Shown here: one piece after another, positions 25,601-37,600 of the stretch
How positions within the stretch are numbered: position 1 is the first letter of the stretch
Layout of the letters: the number at the start of each line of letters is the position of its first letter
Source of the DNA: Siphonodentalium dalli
Lineage: Eukaryota > Mollusca > Scaphopoda > Gadilida > Siphonodentaliidae
Length of the DNA: 64,000 bases
Assembly (NCBI GenBank): GCA_032622095.1
Contig: CP136065.1
Coordinates: 56,043,949-56,107,948 of the forward strand
Reading direction: 5' to 3'
Position numbers and translations under genes: made by a program
Notes under the pieces: model-generated
Told to the model about the DNA's origin: nothing
Seen by the model: only the letters and a program-made list of their open reading frames with translations
Databases searched by the model: none

Positions 25601-28600
25601 GACTCATGATAACTCGGGGAGAAGTAACAGGTCTGATCCCCATATGAAAGCTGTTTATTGTTGACATGAACTGCTCCAATTTCACATTCCTTTTCTCATT
25701 GATGATTGCTGTTAACATAAGTTCATTCTTATTATTATTGGCAGTCTGTTCCTAAAGCCTATTTGAGTGTTTTCCTATTTTGATAGATATAGAAACTTAT
25801 TGTATTAGATCTGTATGTTATAAAACATATTAATATGACTGAAAATGTACTGGATATTTCATCCTTAATACTTGAAATGTGCTGGAAAAGTACTAAGATT
25901 TCAATTTGAGAAATGCTTAAGTCCCAGTCTTCTCTGTCCAGATAGTCAGGTGAGCGACTCCACAGTTATTGACTGTCTTGTTTAAGAAATATGGGCATTT
26001 ATTGGCTGAGAAAAGTTTTATATGCCAAAACACTGATAATTGTATTCATCTTCAGGTTTATGGAGAATCTACAGAGTGAAGTAATTGAGATAGAGTTTCT
26101 GGAATTCTCGAAGGGCATGGCCACGATATCGGAGGTCGATTTCGCCCGTATTCTGCTGAGGTACACACTGCTTGACAAATCAGAAATTGACGAATGCATA
26201 GAACGAGTACAAAAAAGAATTCCTCAAGAAAAGGTGGGTCAATTAGAACCATTATTCTGTTTGACACTTTTTATCATATTTACAGAGTTTTGTGAAATTA
26301 CTGAAGCTGCCGGTTGATATTGATGAATTCCGTTTTTACCGGCCTCTGCCTGCCACTCTGATGATGTCACAACAACACTCCTACCATTCGACCCTACGTC
26401 TCTCCTACGTCTTCTGATGAATGGCAACAAGCCATATTTCCGACTAAATCCTGAAAAGTTACCCATAATTCTGCTGTTTTTTTAGGGCATTACTGTAAGG
26501 CTCAAAATGTTCTCAAGGTTCTTTCGCAAAATGAACAGTGCTTAAATATCGACCCACTCTTTAAAAGTACTTAAGTAGATTTCTTCCTTTAAAAGTACTA
26601 AATTACTCCTTTTAGGGTGGACGAATATTCAAATGCGATTTTGATATTCGAATACCACAATTTACGAACGAATATTTGTATATTCATTTCAGCATATTAC
26701 TCTAATCAAACCAACTAGCCACCGGTGCATAACGTAGGCCTCAAATTTGTTGACGAATCTTGTTCCTATAATTATGACAGCGGGAAAATTTCAGTGCATA
26801 AATCATGTCATATGCAAATTTACAGTTTATATATAATTTATATCAAATGACTTTTAGTAATGATACTACATAAGTATGCAGTTAACCGCACAGTTGATAT
26901 TATTACCATATAATCTGGAGATCAAAATATTTGTGTCATTATCATGCATGTGTCACTAATTATAGTGATATATTTACATGTATACACTCACAATTGTCTA
27001 GTTTGCGAAAATAGAAAATAAGGGACATAGACATGGACACGTATACAGATCGATATCCATCCTGATAATGCAATTAACCAGCAACTAACCCTTTCATGAC
27101 AGGAGCTGCGCTGGTGCAGCATTAAAGACCCTGTGCCAATGCATTCTCTTATATATGCATTTATAAGAGACTGCACTGGCTTACAAGGTCAAGGTAAATA
27201 TTGTTAGGCCAATACATTCTCTTATATATGCCCTATGGGAGACTCACATATATAAGATAATGCACTGGCACAGGGTTTTCGCAAAATTTCAGGAAGCTCC
27301 AGTCATGGAAATGTTAAACGATAGATCATAAAATAAGAGACCTTGTGACTCTTGTGCACGGTTTGACAATTAACTCTTTACCCAACAAACCGGCCACAAC
27401 CGGCCAAATAAAGCTTCAACAGCCTAAAATATCTTCGGTCTGTCTCAATAGAACCATACACATATGGATATCATTGGAACCGGCTCCTTGACCACATTGT
27501 GATAGTTACAGTTATGCCCTGTGCCAATGCATTCTCTTATATATGCGAGTCGACCATAGGTCGCCTCGCATATATAAGAGAATGCATTGGCCTAAAAAAA
27601 TCTTTTTTTAACACTTTTTACCATTTTTTCTTACATTCTTTAACAATTTTATAATTTTTAATGTGTTAAGCCAATGCATTCTCTTATATATGCGAGGCGA
27701 CCTATGGTCGACTCGCATATATAAGAGAATGCATTGGCACAGGGCCCTTCTGTTGGGTAAAGGGTTAAGTGAAACAACCTCTGTAATTTAACATAATATG
27801 TGTGTTGTGACAAATATCACAGAGACATTACACCTAGCTCATCATCACCATGTGAAAAAATCACAACATTGTGACAATGATCAGGATAAATTGCATATTC
27901 GGTACCGAATCACACCGGCGTTATTGACATCGAATCTGGAATATACGCTGGACCCTATATTGAAAGCCCTATTTATCTGATTCAATTGATACATTCAAAG
28001 TCTTTGACAATCATTGATCATGGAAGAGAAATTCCTCCAAAACACACTGCTACTCTTATACAATCACAGACTCACAGTACTTGTTATAATTAATGAAAAC
28101 TGCCCATTTTCTTGTGATGATATGCATCAATAATGTTAACAATAATGGCGTTGGCAATGCCATATATGCAAGTCTGAGTTTAGTGTGCCTGTCATTTGCA
28201 GAAAGAGGTTCCCAGGGGGTGAATTTAGTGACGCTATCCTGCATAGCGGGCTAGCATCACTAAATAAAGAAACTTTCCAGAGAAGATGAGGCCTAAGCAG
28301 ATTGAGGTCCACAGAGGGTGGATTTAGTGATGCATAGTGGGCTAGCATCACTAAATCAACCCACTGGGGACCTCATTCTGAAAATGACAGGCACACTCAA
28401 CTCAGGCTTGCATATATGCAGTGATTCAGCTAACAAGTTCAACTTTGGCTCAGTTGGCTTTGCATGCAAAACATATATTTATACATAGTACTCATGTCAA
28501 CTGATCCCATTAGGTGACAAGTGTGTTTCTGTTGTGGAAAGATTATTGATGTTCATAAAGCAGGGATTTTCTTCGCTTTTTGGGAAAGTGTCCCAGACAA

Positions 28601-31600
28601 TTTCCATTGGGAAAATTTGCACCATAGAGGCTTGTACATGTAATCGGGAATATATGGGAGGAACAAGCATTTTCATTGTGAAACTCAAGTGTAATCAAAC
28701 AATTTAAATTAATATATCTCTTATATTGTTTATTCCTCTTTTATGAAAATGGTCACAAAATGAATGGGAATTCCTCTCTTTTTTAGAAATCATTTCGCTC
28801 TTCATCTGATTGATCATCAGGTGATATCAGCAGTTTCAGGATAGGCATGACACAGATAAAATAGTGCATTGCAGAAGGCAATGACCGGTACATTGACTTT
28901 TAGCTACGGATGCATTTTCATTCATGATCATTACTGACCCTTCAGCCCCCCACCTGCAACATTCCCTGGGTGTTGTGTCTGTCAAACAATTGTTGATGAC
29001 AACATGCATCACAATATCTTACATAGCTGTAGTCGATGTGTCCACATTGTCAAAATAAAATCTAGTTTGTATCAGCCAGCACGTGTTGTTGATATGTCTA
29101 TGCCCATTGTAACTCTTCTGAAGTTTCAGACAGATGTACTGAGCTTATAAATGATGATATAAAAGTAAAAATCCTAGCCACAAAAAGACTGTACTTATGT
29201 ACTATTATAGGTCAATGAGACCCAAATCTAGTTCACAAGGGTTTGTACCAGATTCGGATACTGATCGAACAATGTTGGGACAGTCAGCCAATATCGAGTT
29301 CTCTTGTACCTCCCTAGATTCTCCCATTCAGTTACAGTATTGTTCTAAATAATCAACCCCTAACCACAGCAGAGCTTTCCGATGAATGGCAACAAGCCAT
29401 ATATCCAACTACATCCTGAAAATGTTTCCATATTTCTACTGTGGTTAAAGGGTTATATACGTCGGGCATTACTGTACAAGAACACTAATGTTTAAGAACA
29501 TTGTATACCAAGCATTATTGCCAAAGAATGTAATTAAAATGAGGTTAAAGACATATTATGGACTTGTACTAACATCACCGAGTTTAATTTTCACCTTTAG
29601 GCAACATCGAGGTCCTGTCCAACAGCCAAATGTCAAAACTGAAAAAAAATTCCAAGAACTGCTTCCACCCTTTTAAGCCCCACCTTTTTAAAAACATACG
29701 GCTACATCCGTGAAATTTGAACCTTTATGAAATTATGAAATTTCTACTTCTAGAACCTTATTAGCTCAACTTTACTTTGTAAAGTTTGAGCTATTGCCAT
29801 GGCTTTGTCGTCCGTGTGTGTATGTGCGTGATTCGTCAACAATACAGGCTACAGGTCGTACCTTTGGTCGGATCATTATGAAATTTGTCATAGCTGTTGA
29901 CATCAACATTTAGACTGGAACGATTCATTTTGGGGTCATTCGAAGAAAAAACATGGCTGCCAGTGGCCATCTTTGATTTCAAAATTCAATCCATTAGCAC
30001 GGGCTACAGGTCGTCCTGTTTGTCTGATCATCATGAAATTTGTCGTGGATGTTAATATTGACATGTAGATGGGAACGAGTCATTTTGGGGTCATTCGGAC
30101 GAAAAACATGGCCACCAGCAGCCATCTTGGATTTTACTTTTTGCATGACTGAATCCTTTGTCACGGGCTACAGGTCGTACCTTTGGCCGGATCATTTATG
30201 AAATTTGTCATGGATGTTGACATTGACATGTAGATGGGAACAAGTCATTTTGGGGTTATTCGGCAAAAAAACATGGCCACCAGCGGCCATCTTGGATTTC
30301 AATATTCAATCCATTAGCACGGGCTACAGGTCGTACTATTCGTCTGATCGTCATGAAATTTGTCATGGATGTTAATATTGACATGTAGATGGGAACGAGT
30401 CATTTTGGTCGTTCGGCCAAAAAACATGGCCGCCAGCAGCCATTTTGGATTTTACTTTTTGCATGACTAATCCTTTGGCATGGGCTACAGGTCGTACCTT
30501 TGGCCGGATCATTATGAAATTTGTCATGAATGTTGACATTGACATGTAGATGGGAACGAGTCATTTTGGGGTCATTCGGCCAAAAAACATGGCTGCCAGT
30601 GGCCATCTTGGATTTCAAAATTCAATCGATTAGCACGGCCTACAGGTCGTTCGGCCAAAAAACATGGCCACCAGCAGCCATCTTGGATTTTACTCTTTGC
30701 ATGACTAAATCCTTTGGCACGGCTACAGGTCGCAGCTTCGGTTGTATCATCATGAAATTTGTCATGGATGTTGACATTGACATGTAGATGGGAACAAGTC
30801 ATTTTGGGGTCAATCGGCCAAAAAACATGGCCACCAGCAGCCATCTTGGATTTTACTCTTTGCATGAATAAATCCTTTGGCACGGGCTACAGGTCGTACC
30901 TTTGGCCATCTTGGATTTCAAAATTCAATCCATTAGCACGGGCTACAGGTCACACTGTTCATCTGACCATCATGAAATTTGTCATGGATGTTAATATTGA
31001 CATGTAGAATGGAACGAGTAATTTTGGGGTAGTTCGGCCAGAAAACATGGCCGCTGGCAGCCATCTTGGATTTTACTCTTTGCATGACAATCCTTTTGCA
31101 TGGGCTACAGGTGGTACTTTTGATCACATCATCATGGGTGTTAAGAATGACATGTTGATGGGAACGAGTCATTTTTAGGTCAAGTACATTATGTTGCAAT
31201 CAACAGAGTTACAACTATCAATTGGCAGAAGAAAAAATTAAAGTTGACAAACGTGTCCCTGTTGAAATGGAAAGGCTGAGGTCAGACTCGCAAAACAAAT
31301 TCTTATTATGCTACACACCAGTCTATCAACTCCCTGACAACACGATAATGATTATGTTCCACAATGCCAGATCAGTTCACAAGCATTTTGAGGACATTGC
31401 TGCTGCCAGAAACTCCCAAGCATGTGACATAGGATTTGCAGAATCTAGATTGACTGACACAGACATTGGCATGTACACATTTGATGGATATCAGTCGACT
31501 TACAACAATTGCCACATGAGTAACAGAGGCAGATCACATCATGGTATTCTCAATTTGTACAGAACAAATATTCAGTTGCAGACTTCAATGTTGACCTTAC

Positions 31601-34600
31601 TGAACCTAGTTGTTCACATTTTGTTCAATTCATGAAAGACACCTTCAAATGCCAACAGCTTATTAATCACAATACAAGTTTACCAAACAACAGTAGCCAA
31701 ATCCTCAATTGATCTCATTTTCACAAACATGACTGATGTTCTCACAACATTGATAGAGTGTCCATGGTCTGACCATAAGGGAGTTGTTGCTGCAATTCCA
31801 TCAATTACATAAATGGCACTGCCAGCTGCACACCCTGCAGCCCTCACTTATTGATGAAATGCTTGCAATGAACATAACTTCATCTACACATATACAACAC
31901 AAGGCCTTTTACTGCTCATTTTTTACATTCCTTTTTAATCTTTCCATTCATTGCTCATCACAAAAATTTAAATTCTTCCCAAAGTTGAGCTACAGTGTCA
32001 TTGACACTATCATTTGTTGAGATAACGTGCAAAAATCATTCATACCCCTCCTAGCACCACCACTTAAATAAGCAGCTACGTCACTGAACATAATCTTACT
32101 TTTGGTGACTGAATCATGCCATGAACATTTTAAATCTGTAGACATATTACATTTTAAGATATTCCGCAAGAACCATTTCCACCCCCTCATAGCCTTATAC
32201 CTTGCAAGTACATTCCTGCAATTTCAACTTGGTCAAATCCTGTTCAGCTGTTTGTCACTTTGTTCCATGTCCCATCCTATTCAGCATGAAACATAATTAC
32301 ATCATATACAGTAATGCCCTAAATAATCGACTCCTTAACCACATGAGAATTATGGGTAACTTTTCAGGATTTAGTCGGAAATATGGCTTGTTGCCATTCA
32401 TCGGAAAGCTCTCAGTGTGAGCTTTCCGATGAATGGCAACTAGCCATATTTTCGACTAAATCCTGAAAAGTTACCCATAATTATCCTGTGGTTAAGGAGT
32501 CGATTATTTAGGGCATTACTGTAGGTACGGTACGAACTAATAGATACTACTAGCCGATGAGCCCGACGTTGTCCGGGCTATTCAAAAACCAAATTTCAAG
32601 TCGATAGCTCTACCCGTTTCCGAGATCTGGTCTGCGCATGCGCGAAGCTGGCGTCGCACAGGCTTGGCGACCCGATAAAATTTGTATCCGGGGCAAGATA
32701 CATTCACATACAAAATTTCAAGTCGATAGCTCCACCCGTTTCCGAGATCTCATCTGCGCATACGCGAAGCTGGCATCGCACGGACTCGGCGACCCGATAA
32801 AATTCGTATCCGGGGCAAGATACATTCACATAGCAAATTTCAAGTCGATAGCTCCACCCGTTTCCGAGATCTCGTCTGCGAAGCGGGCGCCGCACGGGCT
32901 CGCCAATACGACAACGTCCACCGCCTGGTCAAACTACACACACGTACCAAGTTTCGTCCCGATCGGTCGAGAATCGTAGATTTGTATAAATGACAGACAA
33001 ACATACAGACAGACAGAGGTCTTCAAAATATATATGAGACTAGCCGATGAGCCCGACGTTGTCCGGGCTATTCAAAAACCAAATTTCAAGTCGATAGCTC
33101 CACCCGTTTCCGAGATCTGGTCTGCGCATGCGCGAAGCTGGCGTCGCACGGGCTCGGCAACCCGATAAAATTTGTATCCAGGGCAAGATACATTCACATA
33201 GCAAATTTCAAGTCGATAGCTCCACCCGTTTCCGAGATCTCGTCTGCGCATGCGCGAAGCGGGCGACGCACGGGCTCGCCAATACAACAACGACGACCGC
33301 CTGGTCAAACTACACACACGTCCCAAGTTTCGTCCCGATCGGTCGAGAATCGTAGATTTGTATAAATGACAGACATGCAGACAGACAGACAGACAAACAG
33401 AGGTCTTCAAAATATATATGAGATATACTATATGTGATGTTCTCCATCGCTCCATATGTCAGACTTAATTACTATCAAAACATACTTATGCATAAAAGTA
33501 TACATATTTATTATTTATTAGGAGGGTGTTTTGAAAATACAGGTGCATTATAAGCATTATTTTTTTGCTTCTTTTCAGGGAATAACTTTCGAAGAATTCA
33601 AGAAATTTTGTCAGTTCCTAAATAACCTGGATGACTTTACTATTACAATGAAGATGTACACATATGCCCAGCAAGCCGTGTCACAGGGTTAGTAAAATAC
33701 CAATTGTTTAAGATTTATAGTTCCCACCAGAAAAGCCTTGAAATAGTGTGTCTGTCAATTGCAGAACGAGGTCCCCAGAGGGTGAATCCCATAGGGAGCC
33801 TCGAATAAATAAGAGAATGCACTGGCTTACAAGGTCAAAGTAAATATTGTTAGGCCAATGACTTCTCTTATATATGCGAGGCTCCCTATGGGAGACTCAT
33901 ATATAATAGAATGCATTGGCACAGGGTTTTCGCAAAATTTGAGGAAGCTCCAGTCTTGGGAGGGTTAACTCCGATATAGCTTGCCAATTTTGATCAATTG
34001 TCAAGCCTTTGCATACTGCATTTTATCTTCTGCAAATTAGGGGATACAGAAATTTAACAGAAGGGAAAAAGTAACTATAGATACTTCCCAGAAGATGAGG
34101 CCTAAGCCAGGGTTCGCGCTGGCCCAAAATTCCATGGTGCCAATACTGTTGCCAATTGCATTATTTTTAGAGCCACATTATACTTTCTGTTGCCACTTTT
34201 TTCCGACCAATATTTTTTGGTGCCACTTTTGAATTTGTTTTTCCAAAAAAAAAAATACAAACAAACAAGCAAATTACCCATTATTTTTGTCACCATCGAA
34301 TGATACCCATTCGCGAGATATTTTCCATTCATTTCGAAATTTTCGTTTTGGCAAACATGCAGCTTTTTGTGGCGTTATCGTGGCATTGAACACTTGTATG
34401 TTGCTCGCTTTAGGTGGTTTAGCACACGTCGATGTTAAATCAACCACTGTATTTGGACTATCGGTAATGTCCGAAGAAATCAGTAACTTTCTTAATTTTA
34501 GAAGGATGTTGTGTGTCTGATGCATTGTTGCCGAAATCTAACTTGCGCTTACGATTCATATTTGCTGTTTGTCACACTTTGTGAAATTGAGCTACGAAGG

Positions 34601-37600
34601 ACATATTTATGATAATTTATCTAACACCTACTATCAATACACAGTGATGTGATGTAGACTTCAGGAAGCCCTTGTTTGGCTAAATGTTTGTAAAATTGGA
34701 GTCAGTGTTATAATCGAGTAGAAATTCGAAACCCATTCACCCCAGCAATATAATACGTCGATCTGACATAAGCCGCGAATCTATTATACGCTTTAAATTA
34801 GGACACATTTAGCTATATCGCAACCGGATATCAATGTGTGTTTTGTTTCCGACCGATTGACTGCAAGCTTTATTATATCCCCGATGGGTATCAATTGCCA
34901 AAAGCCAAAAAGCTAGGTGCCAATTTTTGTAGCAAATCGGGATTTTTTTGGAGCCATTTCATTCAATTGGCGATCGGCAGCGCGAACCCTGGCCTAAGCA
35001 GAATTGTTTCTAAAATCTTAGTTCCCAATGAATAAAATTCAGCAAACTATGTCATGGTTAATGTGAAGTGAAACACCCCGCTGGGATGACAAAATGCATA
35101 TAGCAAGTAAACTTATGAAGTCAAGTTTGTATTGCCATTGGTTGGCATCGGTCGTCAGTCCATCAGTGCGTGCATGCATCTGTCCATCAACAATTTCCTT
35201 AGGCACACCCTACAGGCCACATCAGTCATCCGATCATCACCAAACTTAATGTAGATCTTCGGGATAACCTCTAGATGGGAGCCATCAAATTATTTTCGAA
35301 ATTCGTTAGAAACATGGCTGCCAGCAATCATTTTCAATTTCACATTTGAATCCATCAGCACACCCTGCAGTCCATATTTATTGGAGAAATGTTTGAAATG
35401 ATAAATAGTAACTCTAATTGGCTGAATCATTCTTGTACGTTTTTGACCCTTTGATGACTGGAGCTTCCTGAATGTTTAGCAAAAACCCTGTGCCAATGCA
35501 TTGTCTTATATATGCGAGTCGCCCATAGGGCGCATCTTTTGTTCAGGCCTGTATTCCGTCATTTTACAGTAAAACTTTTTTTAACTTGACTTGTCACAGA
35601 TCTCAACTAGCATGGGAACCTGCGCATCTGCGAATTTAGTTCAGTCGGAGTAATTTTAGCACCGTTACTGCCATTTTTTATTTTAGAGTTACTGACCCTT
35701 TCTCAACACATTGAAGAATTGCAACATATTTAGTGAATATGCACTTTGTATCATATTGGTGTAATCAATTCCTCACAACAGTTTGTAGTATAGGGATCTA
35801 AAAACCTGCCACCTTCGTCGGGGGACATTTTGGTCAGCAACCTTTTATTTTATTTGGCTTTATTGTTTACAGAAGAATTCCAGAGAGCTGTTAAGGTGTG
35901 CACTGGTTTCATGCTAGGTCCCCATGTCGTCAACACTGTGTTCCAGATATTTGATTCCGATGGTGATGGACATCTCAGTCACAAAGAATTTGTATCCATC
36001 ATGAAAGACAGGCTACACAGAGGATCTAGGGTATGCTACCTGATAGATTGACTTGTCCAGTACTGGCCCACATTATGACTACTAGTGTAGTCATGACTAG
36101 TAATACTCCTACCAGTGTTGTTATGGAGACAACCCAATTACAACATCTTCCAAATATCTCCAGAATAACAATAATTATCCACAAGGGATAAACAGAAAAT
36201 ATAATGCAAGCAAGGAGACTAATTAAAGTCCTTCTTGTTAGTGCCTACTATAATGGTAGGGTGTGCAGAGAGTGAAGATCCGCGCTATCTCTCTTTAATT
36301 GCGCACTGAGGTGCTGTGCTGAGGTTTATTGTTCCAGATTTGTTCGTGTGCGTTTTGTTCCCCTTTGCGAGTTGTCATCATAGTGAGTTACACGTTGGGT
36401 GTGGGGAAGTTGATGTCAACGGGTGTGACACTGGTGAGAGAGATGCTCATGGCCATATTGCACGCGATTGAGTTATGAGTAAATAAATTAGGCGAGGATG
36501 ATCCTCCAGGGAGGTACTCAATCACTTGAATATCCTAAAAATGGTCTAGCGCTTTCGATAACAAGTGTATCTTCATCAGGACCAGGATGGCGTGGGTAGA
36601 TGTGGATTTTGCCTGTCCTTTTATACTCTAGGTTGGTTGAGCATGGATTTGATTGGTCAATGGGTAGATGTCGGGAGGTTATGGACACAGAAGAGGTCTC
36701 GGGGTTGAGTGCGGGTATATTGCGGGTATGTTGTCCCTTGGTTCCCGTTAGTCTATGCGGTTAGTTTGTGCGGGTATATCATTGCTGCCCAGTCACTGTA
36801 GTTTAGTGCGGTAGTTGTAGCGGGTATATTGGATACAGTGCTACTAATAACGTGGTGTGTCCATGAGTTAAAGTACAAACGGCGCTGGTATATGATTTAT
36901 AACCTAGATCGCCGGATGTGGGGTTGTGGGTATGCTCCGAAGAACTCATTGGAAAACAAAAAATGCATGTTGTGTGATTCTTATGTCTGTCGTTCCTAGG
37001 AACGGGGAAGTTTTTCATCAGGGCAGTTTTTCCGCCCGATGTACCTTAAATTAACTCATTGAAAAACAAGAAATTTAATTAAAATATTTAAAAAAAAATA
37101 ATTTAAATGTCATGTTTCTGACCAACCACGCCAGTCTAGTCTATACTATATATTTTGAGACTTCGTATATATGTGTGTGTGTGTACTTCATAGAATCCAA
37201 AACGCGTGTACAGATTGAGATCAAATTTCGTATGTAAGTGTAAAATCCCACCGACACCGCCGTAGTCGCGGTTTAGAGAAGCTCAGAGCACCCGTTCTCC
37301 AATCTCAAATCACTGCAAAGGCACGGCGGGGGTTAATCAAGTGATTATTTAATGAGCGTTTGTTTTTGACGCATCTCTATAAAGAGCGTCTGTTTCCCAT
37401 TCAACGTTATTCGCATCTGCAGAGTTATACGGGAACGCAAACGTTATCGCTCGAAATTTATTCCCTGCGAGCACGGATGGCGCGCTCTGTTTTTACAGTA
37501 TATACCTTTGGTATATACCGAAATCATCCCAGATAATCACGAATATAGCATCAGATTTCTCCCCAGATATACCGTTATAAAGCTACTGGAATCTGCCAAT

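Noticed and set aside
30400-31199. Open frames on both strands (for example [19 protein letters not shown])
   Set aside because: Translations of the Helentron 160-bp repeat; the same strings recur at 51090-52642.
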